From: Hydrogenophaga sp. Root209 | GTDB taxonomy: Bacteria; Pseudomonadota; Gammaproteobacteria; Burkholderiales; Burkholderiaceae_C | DNA length: 64,000 bases | Reading direction: 5' to 3' | NCBI RefSeq assembly: GCF_001428625.1 | Contig: NZ_LMIE01000001.1 | Location: forward strand, 203,204-267,203 | Shown here: piece by piece, positions 55,224 through 62,792 of the stretch | Layout: each line of letters begins with the position of its first letter | Numbering within the stretch: the first letter of the stretch is position 1 | Made by a program: the position numbers and the translations under genes | Notes under the pieces: generated by a model | Databases searched by the model: none | What the model was told of the DNA's origin: nothing | The model's input: only the letters and a program-made list of their open reading frames with translations

Positions 55224-55750
55224 TCATGCGTCCCGGCCAGCAGCTCCTGCTGCCCGCCAACCCGGCCTTCATCTGGTTCAGCCTGATCGCTGCACTGATG
55301 TTCAACATGCTCATGAACATGGGGTTGTGGGGTCGCGCGGCCTGGGTGCCCGACCTGCTGGCGGTGGCGCTGGTGTTCTGGAGCGTGCACCAGCCGCTGC
55401 GCATTGGCGTGGGCGTGGCGTTTGCCTTCGGGCTGGCCATGGACGTGCACCAGGGCTCTCTGCTGGGCCAGCACGCGCTGGCCTACACGGCGCTCGGTTT
55501 TCTGGCCATTTCCATGCACCGCCGCCTGCTCTGGTTCGGTGTGCCCAACCAGGCGGTGCAGGTGCTGCCGTTGTTTGTGGCTGCGCACGTGCTGGAGCTG
55601 CTGGCTCGCATGGCTGCGGGCGGCAGTTTCCCGGGCATGCTGTACTTCCTGGCGCCCGGCATGGAGGCGGCGCTGTGGCCGGTGGTGAGCGTCTTGCTGC
55701 TCGCACCGCAACGGCGCGCTCCCAACCCCGACGACAACCGACCCTTGTAG
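55220..55750 (+). CDS. mreD: Rod shape-determining membrane protein MreD
   Basis: The 176-residue protein has five membrane helices, with P-D-L-L-A-V-A-L-V-F-W and G-L-A-M-D-V-H-Q-G-S-L-L-G typical of MreD. It joins the elongation complex. It starts in an ATGA overlap with mreC and is two bases from mrdA. Confidence 0.94.
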   Translation: MIMRPGQQLLLPANPAFIWFSLIAALMFNMLMNMGLWGRAAWVPDLLAVALVFWSVHQPLRIGVGVAFAFGLAMDVHQGSLLGQHALAYTALGFLAISMHRRLLWFGVPNQAVQVLPLFVAAHVLELLARMAAGGSFPGMLYFLAPGMEAALWPVVSVLLLAPQRRAPNPDDNRPL

Positions 55751-55752
55751 CC

Positions 55753-57735
55753 ATGACCGAACTGCGAAACGTCGAAGCCGATCTGGCTCAGTTCCGCACC
55801 CGCTTGCTGGTGATCGGGCTGGCGGTGGTGTTCGCGTTTGGCCTGATCGCGGCGCGCATGGTGTACCTGCAGGTGGTGCGTCACGACGATCTGCTGGCGC
55901 AGGCCGAGAGCAACCGCACAGCAGTGCTGCCGGTGGTGCCCAACCGGGGCCAGATCGTGGACCGCAACGGCCGCGTCCTGGCCACCAACTACTCGGCCTA
56001 CACGCTGGAGATCACGCCCTCGCGCGTGCTCGACATGGAAGCGACCATCGCCCAGCTCGGCGAGCTGATGGAAATCACTCCGCGCGACCAGCGCCGGTTT
56101 CGCAAACTGCTGGAAGAGTCGCACAGCTTCGACTCGCTGCCCATCCGCACCCGCCTGACCGACGAGGAGGTCGCGCGGTTCACCGTGCAGCGCTACCGCT
56201 TTCCCGGTGTGGACGTGCGAGCACGGCTGCTGCGCCAGTACCCCAATGGCGAGATCGCCAGCCACGTCATCGGCTACATCGGACGCATCAACCAGCGCGA
56301 GAAGGAAGCGATCGCCGACTGGGACGAGGAAGAGCAGGCCAACTACCGCGGCACCGAGTACATCGGCAAGCTCGGCGCGGAACAGAGCTACGAACAGACG
56401 CTGCACGGCACCACCGGCTTCGAGCGGGTGGAAACCTCGGCGGGCGGCCGGGCAGTGCGCTCGCTGGCCAACACGCCCGCCACGCCCGGCGACACCGTGG
56501 TGCTGTCGATCGACATCCAGTTGCAGAAACTGGTCGAGGACATGTTCGGCGAGCGGCGTGGCGCGCTGGTGGCCATCGATCCGCGCAGCGGCGAGGTGCT
56601 GGCATTTGTGAGCAAGCCCACCTTCGACCCCAACCTGTTCGTTGAGGGCATCGACGTGGAGAACTGGCGCGCACTCAATGAGTCGTTGGACAAACCGCTG
56701 CTGAACCGGGCCCTGCGCGGCACCTACCCACCAGGCTCCACCTACAAGCCCTTCATGGCCCTGGGCGCGCTGGAGACGGGCACCCGCAGCGCGAACTTCG
56801 TCATGAACGATCCGGGCTTCTGGATGTTCGGCAACCACCGCTTCCGCAGCCACGGCGACGGTGGTCTGGGCGCGGTGGACATGAAGCGCAGCATCGTGAA
56901 GTCGAGCAACACCTACTACTACTCGCTGGCCAACGAGATGGGCGTCGACGCCATGCACGACTTCATGAAACCGCTGGGTTTCGGGCAGATCACCGGCATC
57001 GATCTGCGTGGCGAGGTGCGCGGCGTGCTGCCCAGCCAGGCCTGGAAGCGCAAAACCTACAAGCGCCCGGACCAACAGCGGTGGTATCCCGGGGAAACGA
57101 TTTCGCTGGGCATCGGCCAAGGCTACAACAGCTTCACCATGCTGCAACTCGCCCACGCCATGGCCACGCTGGCCAACGGCGGCGTGAAGTACGCGCCCCA
57201 CCTCACCATGGCGACCGAAAACGTGATCACGCGCGAGCGCAGCCCGCTGCCCACGCCGCCGGCGGTGAGCCTGGGCTACAAGCCCGAGCACGTGCGCACC
57301 GTGCTGGAAGCCATGCAGGCCGTGACCACGGAGGGCACCTCCACGCGCGTGTTTGCCGGCGCCGGTTACGCCAGCGGGGGCAAGACAGGCACCGCGCAAG
57401 CCGTGACCATCGGCCAGCGCGACCGCTACGACGTGCGCAAGCTGGAAGAATTTCAGCGCGACCATGCGCTGTACTTGGCCTTCGCTCCGGTCGACCAGCC
57501 GCGCGTGGCGATTGCGGTGGTGGTGGAGAACGCGGGCTTTGGCGCGGCGCACGCAGCGCCCATCGCGCGGCGTGTGTTCGATTACCTGCTGCTGGATCAG
57601 TATCCGAACCCGCAGGACCTGGCGGCAGTGAGCGTGGGCCAGGCCAGCGCCCCCATGGGCACCCCGCTCAAGGCCAGCGAGATGCCCTGGCCACCGTTGG
57701 TGGCCACCCCCGCGCCGCTTCGCGTCACCCCGTAG
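55753..57735 (+). CDS. mrdA: Penicillin-binding protein 2 (peptidoglycan transpeptidase)
   Basis: The 660-residue protein has an N-terminal membrane anchor (about 17-37), a pedestal domain and a transpeptidase domain. That domain has S329-x-x-K332 (P-P-G-S-T-Y-K-P), S-S-N in K-S-S-N-T-Y-Y-Y and K544-T-G in G-G-K-T-G-T-A. It crosslinks peptidoglycan in the elongation machinery. The start at 55753 is just after mreD. rodA, which often follows, is not present; the repeat and a TSUP gene follow instead. Confidence 0.97.
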   Translation: MTELRNVEADLAQFRTRLLVIGLAVVFAFGLIAARMVYLQVVRHDDLLAQAESNRTAVLPVVPNRGQIVDRNGRVLATNYSAYTLEITPSRVLDMEATIAQLGELMEITPRDQRRFRKLLEESHSFDSLPIRTRLTDEEVARFTVQRYRFPGVDVRARLLRQYPNGEIASHVIGYIGRINQREKEAIADWDEEEQANYRGTEYIGKLGAEQSYEQTLHGTTGFERVETSAGGRAVRSLANTPATPGDTVVLSIDIQLQKLVEDMFGERRGALVAIDPRSGEVLAFVSKPTFDPNLFVEGIDVENWRALNESLDKPLLNRALRGTYPPGSTYKPFMALGALETGTRSANFVMNDPGFWMFGNHRFRSHGDGGLGAVDMKRSIVKSSNTYYYSLANEMGVDAMHDFMKPLGFGQITGIDLRGEVRGVLPSQAWKRKTYKRPDQQRWYPGETISLGIGQGYNSFTMLQLAHAMATLANGGVKYAPHLTMATENVITRERSPLPTPPAVSLGYKPEHVRTVLEAMQAVTTEGTSTRVFAGAGYASGGKTGTAQAVTIGQRDRYDVRKLEEFQRDHALYLAFAPVDQPRVAIAVVVENAGFGAAHAAPIARRVFDYLLLDQYPNPQDLAAVSVGQASAPMGTPLKASEMPWPPLVATPAPLRVTP

Positions 57736-57738
57736 AGC

Positions 57739-57848
57739 AAGCCCCCTCCGGGGCGAAATGTCCGAACCGGGAACGCCGCGGAACTGGCTTTGCCAGTCCG
57801 CAGGCGTTGCCCCCTTGAGGGGGTGACGCGAAGCGGCGCGGGGGTGAG
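57739..57848. repeat. Dispersed palindromic intergenic repeat, copy D
   Basis: It starts with a CCCCTCCGGGG hairpin, then AACTGGCTTTGCCAGTCCGC, then CCCCCTTGAGGGGG and GCGAAGCGGCGCGGGGG. It lies between the convergent mrdA and TSUP genes and can act as a bidirectional terminator. Confidence 0.65.
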
Positions 57849-57850
57849 CC

Positions 57851-58609
57851 TTACCTGATCCAGGCGTCGTAGGTCGTCTTCAGGATCAGCGCCGAGACCA
57901 CCACGATGAACGCGATGCGCACAAACCCGCTGCCGTGTTTGAGCGCCAGGCGCGTGCCGAACAAGCTGCCCACCACGTTGGCGGTGGCCATGGCCAGCAC
58001 GAAGTGCCACCAGACGTGGCCCTTCCAGGCGAAGAGCATCAGTGCGGCCAGGTTGGTGGCGGTGTTGATGAGCTTGGCGCTGGCACTGGCGTGCAGGAAG
58101 TCGTAGCCCAGCCAGCGCACGAACAGGAACACGAAAAAGCTCCCGGTGCCGGGACCGAAAAAACCGTCGTAGAAGCCGATCGTCAAGCCCAGCACGCAGG
58201 CGGCGGCGGCCTCTTGCCGGCCGCTGAAGCGTGGCGCGTGGTGGCGCCCCAGATCCTTGCGCGCCAGCGTGTAGCCCAGCACGAGCACCAGCACCAGGGG
58301 CAGCGCGCGGCGCAGGAAGTCGGGCGAGATCACGGTCACCGTCCAGGCGCCGGCCATGGACCCCACAAAGCCCACGGCCGCGGCCGGCAGCAGGGCATGC
58401 CACGGCATGTTGACGCGCCGGGCGTATTGCCATGTGGCCGCTGCGGTGCCCCACACCGAGGCCCCTTTGTTCACGCCGAACAGCGTGGCCGGGTGGGTGG
58501 CGGGAAACATGGCGAACAACGCGGGCACCAGGATGAGGCCACCGCCACCCACGATCGAATCCACGAAACCGGCGAACAACGAGGCCAGCGAGACAAGCAG
58601 CAATTCCAT
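57851..58609 (-). CDS. TSUP-family membrane permease (TauE/SafE)
   Basis: The 252-residue protein has seven or eight membrane helices and the two TauE/SafE repeats (F-V-D-S-I-V-G-G-G-G-L-I and F-Y-D-G-F-F-G-P-G-T-G-S-F). Family members export sulfite, sulfoacetate or other small anions. Its start is just after the terminator that ends a minus-strand transcript from upstream, so it needs its own promoter. Confidence 0.9.
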   Translation of the reverse strand: MELLLVSLASLFAGFVDSIVGGGGLILVPALFAMFPATHPATLFGVNKGASVWGTAAATWQYARRVNMPWHALLPAAAVGFVGSMAGAWTVTVISPDFLRRALPLVLVLVLGYTLARKDLGRHHAPRFSGRQEAAAACVLGLTIGFYDGFFGPGTGSFFVFLFVRWLGYDFLHASASAKLINTATNLAALMLFAWKGHVWWHFVLAMATANVVGSLFGTRLALKHGSGFVRIAFIVVVSALILKTTYDAWIR

Positions 58610-58637
58610 TCCGGGATTGTCACCTCACGCACCGGCG

Positions 58638-58666
58638 AAAAAAAACCGACCCTCTCGGGTCGGTTT
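58638..58666 (-). terminator. Rho-independent terminator upstream of the TSUP gene
   Basis: On the minus strand AAACCGACCC-GAGA-GGGTCGGTTT forms a perfect 10-bp stem followed by a run of eight T. It ends transcription leftward. Since the next gene to the right (amt) is on the plus strand, the transcript ended here must start within about 240 bp. Confidence 0.85.
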
Positions 58667-58765
58667 GAGCAATCGGGCATCTCTGGAGGACGCTGAAACA
58701 CGTTTTTGTGATTGGACTGGGTTGTCTCCTCGGTCCCCCGCGGTCACCAGCGCAGTGCGCTTGAG
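58638..58765 (-). ncRNA. Candidate small RNA ending at the terminator
   Basis: No reading frame explains the strong minus-strand terminator. A transcript beginning near 58765 would be about 125 nt and contain a C-rich stretch (CGTCCTCCAGAG), a typical regulatory loop, before the terminator. The start is unknown. It could instead be an antisense leader from within amt. Confidence 0.35.
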
Positions 58766-58788
58766 CGAGTGCATGCACTGTAGCGGCC

Positions 58789-58805
58789 TGCACCAGTGGT
58801 GTGCA
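58789..58805 (+). promoter_or_regulatory. NtrC-type binding site upstream of amt
   Basis: TGCACCAGTGGTGTGCA matches the NtrC site TGCACY-N5-RGTGCA at all but one position. It lies about 32 bp upstream of the sigma-54 promoter. AGTGCATGCACT at 58768-58779 is a further dyad upstream. Confidence 0.7.
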
Positions 58806-58833
58806 TCCGGGCTTTCCCTTGGCCGGGAGAACC

Positions 58834-58851
58834 CTTGGCACAGCTTATGCA
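58834..58851 (+). promoter_or_regulatory. Sigma-54 promoter of amt
   Basis: TTGGCACAGCTTATGCA carries the -24 GG (58837-58838) and -12 GC (58849-58850) with exactly ten bases between. It lies 35 bp before the amt start. With the NtrC site, it indicates activation under nitrogen limitation. Confidence 0.8.
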
Positions 58852-58884
58852 CTGGCCTCGGGGTCGTTGGAATCAGGTAACAAA

Positions 58885-60282
58885 ATGCACCATAACCGTG
58901 TAACGGCCCTTCTTCGCCCACCCCGCCACCGGAGAAACATTCTTTCACCGCCCGCGCTGCTCGCCCTCCTGCTCGGACCGCTGACATCTGCTGCACAAAC
59001 CGCCCCCGCCGCCACACCACCGGCGGCGGCCCTCACTGCACCCGGACTGCTGGCGGCCAGCACGATCCAGGGCGCAGACACCGCCTGGCTCATGGTGAGC
59101 ACCGCGCTGGTCCTGCTCATGACGCTGCCGGGCATCGCCCTTTTCTACGGCGGCATGGTGCGTCGCTTCAACGTGATCAACACCATGGCCAGCGTGGTGG
59201 GCATCGCTGCGGTGGTGAGTCTGCTGTGGTTTGGCGTGGCGTATTCGCTGGCGTTCACGCCCGGGGGTGCCATGGGTGGCTTCATCGGCGGCGTGGAGCG
59301 CATCGGCTTCTCGGGCATGGAGTTCCTCGGCTCCACCGGACAGGTGGCGGTGAGCCACATCGCCAAACACCTGCCCGAGTCGGTGTTTGCCATGTTCCAG
59401 CTCACCTTTGCCATCATCACCTGCGCGCTGGTGGTGGGCGCACTGGTCGAGCGCATGCACTTCGGCGCGTTGCTCACCTTCACGGGCCTGTGGCTGCTGC
59501 TGGTGTACGCGCCCGTTGCCCACTGGGTGTGGGAGCCGGGCGGCTGGCTGGCGCAACTCGGCGCGCTGGACTTTGCCGGCGGCTCGGTGGTGCACGTCAA
59601 CGCCGGCGCCGCCGCGCTGGTCTGCGCCTACGCCCTCGGCCCGCGCGAGGGCTATGGCCGCGAGCCGTTCATTCCCTTCAACCTGGGCCTCACCATGGCT
59701 GGCACCGGCCTCTTGTGGGTGGGCTGGTTCGGCTTCAACGCCGGCTCCGCGCTGGCGGCCGACGGCCGCGCCGGCCTGGCCATGCTGGTCACGCACATCG
59801 CGGCGGCCGCGGGCGCGCTCTCGTGGATGGGCGCGGAGTGGCTGGCGCGCAAACGCGCGTCGCTGCTGGGCCTGTGCTCGGGCGTGGTGGCGGGCCTGGT
59901 GGCCATCACGCCGGCGGCGGGCTTCGTGACGCCGCGCAGCGCACTCGTCATCGGCCTGGTGGCGGGTGTGGCCTGCTACTGGGGCGCCACCGCCCTCAAG
60001 CGCAAGCTGCGCGCGGACGACTCACTCGACGTTTTTGGCGTGCATGGTGTAGGCGGCCTGGTGGGCGCATTGCTCACCGGCTTGCTGGCCGACCCGGCCA
60101 TCTCCGGCGTGGAGGCCAGCTTCATGGCGCAGGTGATCGCGTGTGTGGCCGTGCTGGCCTACAGCCTGGTCATGACGGCCGTGGTGCTGTGGATCACCTC
60201 GCGCTTCACCACACTGCGCGTGCGCGAGTTCGAAGAACGTGCCGGGCTCGATGTGTCCTTGCACAACGAAAGCTTGAGTTGA
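58885..60282 (+). CDS. amt: Ammonium transporter (Amt/MEP/Rh family)
   Basis: The 465-residue protein has a signal-like N-terminus (cleavage near S-A-A-Q-T) and eleven membrane helices. Twin-histidine regions are H-V-N-A-G-A-A-A-L and F-G-V-H-G-V-G-G. The early G-A-D-T-A-W-L-M-V-S-T-A-L and G-I-A-L-F-Y-G-G-M-V are characteristic. It conducts ammonium. The C-terminus is E-E-R-A-G-L-D-V-S. No glnK is next to it. The start at 58885 is chosen to fit the sigma-54 promoter. Confidence 0.95.
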   Translation: MHHNRVTALLRPPRHRRNILSPPALLALLLGPLTSAAQTAPAATPPAAALTAPGLLAASTIQGADTAWLMVSTALVLLMTLPGIALFYGGMVRRFNVINTMASVVGIAAVVSLLWFGVAYSLAFTPGGAMGGFIGGVERIGFSGMEFLGSTGQVAVSHIAKHLPESVFAMFQLTFAIITCALVVGALVERMHFGALLTFTGLWLLLVYAPVAHWVWEPGGWLAQLGALDFAGGSVVHVNAGAAALVCAYALGPREGYGREPFIPFNLGLTMAGTGLLWVGWFGFNAGSALAADGRAGLAMLVTHIAAAAGALSWMGAEWLARKRASLLGLCSGVVAGLVAITPAAGFVTPRSALVIGLVAGVACYWGATALKRKLRADDSLDVFGVHGVGGLVGALLTGLLADPAISGVEASFMAQVIACVAVLAYSLVMTAVVLWITSRFTTLRVREFEERAGLDVSLHNESLS

Positions 60283-60357
60283 CCCCCTGCGCGCCTGCCG
60301 CGCTTCCCCCAAGGGGGACGCCGCCTGGGGCCGGCGGAGCCGGAACCGCAGCGGCCC
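60283..60357. repeat. Dispersed palindromic intergenic repeat, copy E
   Basis: This variant has CTTCCCCCAAGGGGGACG and GGGGCCGGCGGAGCCGGAA. It lies just downstream of amt. It is more diverged than the other copies. Confidence 0.5.
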
Positions 60358-60405
60358 TTGACGAAGACCTGGCGCGCGCGTCGTGCCGTGATGAAGGAGC
60401 AGGCC

Positions 60406-60846
60406 ATGAGCACCACTGATGTCTTTGCCATCGCAGCCCACCTGCATGTGTTGCTGCGTCGCAAAACCGGCCGGGTGACCGACACGGAGTGGCTGGCCAG
60501 CAACGCGGACTACGCGCGCGAGATCGTGCGGTTCACACGCGAGAAGGCCACGGCAGGCGAACACGCCGACCTGCTGGCCCTGGCCGACAAACTCGAAGCG
60601 GCCATCCCGCTGATCGCCGCCCCCGGGCGCAAGCCCTTGCTGCAGGTGGCCGCCGACACCTTGAAGGCGGGCCAGGTCAGCGCGGCGGCAGCGCAGCGCG
60701 CAGCCACACCAAGATCAGGCGGGTTTGCCCATTCGGTGCCCGGGCAACACAGTGGCTTCATCGAATCCGCTCTGATCTCGGCCTTCGGCGGGCCGCGCAA
60801 GGAAGGCGATGACCCGGATGCCCGCTACGTCGGCGGCATCCGTTAG
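60406..60846 (+). CDS. Hypothetical protein
   Basis: The 146-residue protein begins M-S-T-T-D-V-F-A-I-A-A-H-L-H-V-L-L-R-R. It is mostly helical and contains D-T-E-W-L-A-S-N-A-D-Y-A-R-E-I. AGGAG six bases before the ATG supports the start. No family was recognised. Its stop overlaps that of the convergent GMC oxidoreductase gene by four bases. Confidence 0.75.
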   Translation: MSTTDVFAIAAHLHVLLRRKTGRVTDTEWLASNADYAREIVRFTREKATAGEHADLLALADKLEAAIPLIAAPGRKPLLQVAADTLKAGQVSAAAAQRAATPRSGGFAHSVPGQHSGFIESALISAFGGPRKEGDDPDARYVGGIR

Positions 60847-62486
60847 TTCCCAGCCACCAGCCAGCGAGCCGCCTTCTCCGCAATCATGAGCGTGGGGCTG
60901 TTGGTGTTGCCGCTGGTGATGGTGGGCATCACGCCCGCGTCCACCACACGAAGGCCCGCCACGCCGCGCACGCGCAGGTGGCTGTCCACCACCGCCATGG
61001 CATCGTCGGCGCGGCCCATCTTCGTGGTGCCCACCGGGTGGAAGATGGTGCTTGCAATGTCGCCGGCCAGGCGGGCCAACTCTTCGTCGCTCTGGAACTG
61101 CACGCCGGGCTTGTGCTCTTGCGGCTGGTATTTCGCGAGTGCGGGCTGGGCCACGATGCGACGGGTCACGCGCAGGCTGTCGGCGGCCACCTGGCGGTCT
61201 TCGGGTGTGCTCAAGTAGAGCGGCGCGATCGCCGGGGCGGCGTCGGCCTTCGCCGAGGTGATGCGCACATGGCCACGGCTGGTGGGGTTGAGGTTGCACA
61301 CGCTGGCGGTGAAGGCCGGGAAGCTGTGCAACGGCTCGCCAAAAGCGTCCAGGCTGAGTGGCTGCACGTGGTATTCGATGTTGGGCCAGGGCTGCGCCGG
61401 GTCGCTGCGGGTGAAGGCGCCGAGCTGGCTGGGCGCCATGCTCATGGGACCGCTGCGCTTGAGCGCGTACTCCAGCCCGATCTTCGCCTTGCCCCACAGG
61501 CTGCCGGCCAGCACGTTGAGCGTGGGGGCGCCCTGCACCTTGAACACCGCGCGGATCTGCAGGTGGTCCTGCAGGTTCTCGCCCACGCCGGGCAGCTCGT
61601 GCTGCACCGCAATGCCGTGCTGCTGCAGCAAGGCGGCCGGGCCGATGCCGGAGCGCTGCAGGATGGCTGGCGAGCCGATGCTGCCCGCGCTGAGCACCAC
61701 TTCTTTCGAGGCCGACACGCGCACCGTCTGCCCGCCGCGCAACAGCTGCACGCCGGTGCAGCGCAGCTGGCCGCCGGGGTCGCGCTCCAGCACCAGTCTG
61801 TCGGTGGCGGTTTCGGTCCACACGGTGAGGTTGGGGCGGCCTTGCGCCGGCCGCAGGAACGCTTTCGATGCGTTCCAGCGCCAGCCGCTTTTCTGGTTGA
61901 CCTCGAAGTAGCCCACGCCTTCGTTGTTGCCGGTGTTGAAGTCGGTGCTGGCGGGCACGCCGGCCTGCTGCGCGGCCTGCGCGAACGCGTCGAGCACGTC
62001 CCAGCGCAGGCGCTGCTTCTCGATGCGCCACTCACCGCCATGCCCGTGCAACTGCGCAAAGGCCGGGTCTTGCGCTGCGTCGAGGCGGTGGTGGTCTTCG
62101 TGCGCCTTGAAGTCGGGCAGGCAGTTGTCCCAGCGCCAGTCGTCGTCACCGGTGAGCTGCGACCACTGGTCGTAGTCGCGGCTCTGGCCACGCATGTAGA
62201 TCATGCCGTTGATGCTGGAGCAGCCGCCCAGCCCCTTGCCGCGCGGGTAGCGCAGCCGGCGGCCGTTGAGGCCGGCGTCGGGCTCGGTCTGGTAGAGCCA
62301 GTCGGTGCGCGGGTTGCCGATGCAATACAGGTAGCCCACGGGGATGTGGATCCAGTGGTAGTCGTCCTTGCGGCCGGCCTCGACCAGCAGCACGCGTTTC
62401 GTGGCGTCGGCCGAGAGGCGGTTGGCCAGCAGGCAACCCGCGGTGCCGGCGCCGATGACGATGAAGTCGAAGCTCGTGTTGTTCAT
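60843..62486 (-). CDS. GMC-family FAD oxidoreductase (choline/alcohol dehydrogenase-like)
   Basis: The 547-residue protein has the FAD-binding G-A-G-T-A-G-C-L-L-A-N-R-L near residue 13, the GMC signature G-K-G-L-G-G-C-S-S-I-N-G, and the catalytic histidine region F-H-P-V-G-T-T-K-M-G with N-T-N-S-P-T near the end. It oxidises an alcohol, with choline, alkanol or polyethylene-glycol-type substrates all possible. It is coupled by ATGA to the DUF2007 gene. Confidence 0.93.
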   Translation of the reverse strand: MNNTSFDFIVIGAGTAGCLLANRLSADATKRVLLVEAGRKDDYHWIHIPVGYLYCIGNPRTDWLYQTEPDAGLNGRRLRYPRGKGLGGCSSINGMIYMRGQSRDYDQWSQLTGDDDWRWDNCLPDFKAHEDHHRLDAAQDPAFAQLHGHGGEWRIEKQRLRWDVLDAFAQAAQQAGVPASTDFNTGNNEGVGYFEVNQKSGWRWNASKAFLRPAQGRPNLTVWTETATDRLVLERDPGGQLRCTGVQLLRGGQTVRVSASKEVVLSAGSIGSPAILQRSGIGPAALLQQHGIAVQHELPGVGENLQDHLQIRAVFKVQGAPTLNVLAGSLWGKAKIGLEYALKRSGPMSMAPSQLGAFTRSDPAQPWPNIEYHVQPLSLDAFGEPLHSFPAFTASVCNLNPTSRGHVRITSAKADAAPAIAPLYLSTPEDRQVAADSLRVTRRIVAQPALAKYQPQEHKPGVQFQSDEELARLAGDIASTIFHPVGTTKMGRADDAMAVVDSHLRVRGVAGLRVVDAGVMPTITSGNTNSPTLMIAEKAARWLVAGN

Positions 62487-62779
62487 GAGGGCGTCTCCTC
62501 GCCAAGGTGGTCGTCGCTGAGTCCGTAGTCGCCGCGCTCGAACGCCACCAGCACCGCCTCGGCATGGGCGCGGCGGTGCACGGGCACCTGCACACGCACG
62601 GGGATCGCTCCGGCGAGCAGCGTGTAGGCCTGCACCAGGTGCGCATCGGCCACCGCCGCCGGCACTCCGGCGGCTTGCAGCACCCCGCGAAGCAGGTAGG
62701 CCTCGGTCGGGCTGAACACGGTGATCAGCGTTTGCCAGTCACCGTTGTCCGGGTCGTAGGGACTGTTGCCGTCGCTCAC
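62483..62779 (-). CDS. DUF2007-domain protein
   Basis: The 98-residue protein contains T-L-I-T-V-F-S-P-T-E-A-Y-L-L-R-G-V-L-Q-A and the later I-P-V-R-V-Q-V-P, the DUF2007 pattern (proposed signal transducing protein). A GTG at 62779 with AGGG upstream is the likely start. It lies between mmsA and the GMC gene, overlapping the latter by ATGA. Confidence 0.8.
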   Translation of the reverse strand: MSDGNSPYDPDNGDWQTLITVFSPTEAYLLRGVLQAAGVPAAVADAHLVQAYTLLAGAIPVRVQVPVHRRAHAEAVLVAFERGDYGLSDDHLGEETPS

Positions 62780-62792
62780 GCCCGGCCCTGTT

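Noticed and set aside
58751-58773. A second full NtrC site (TGCGCT...AGTGCA)
   Set aside because: Half sites are there but the spacing is one base too long.
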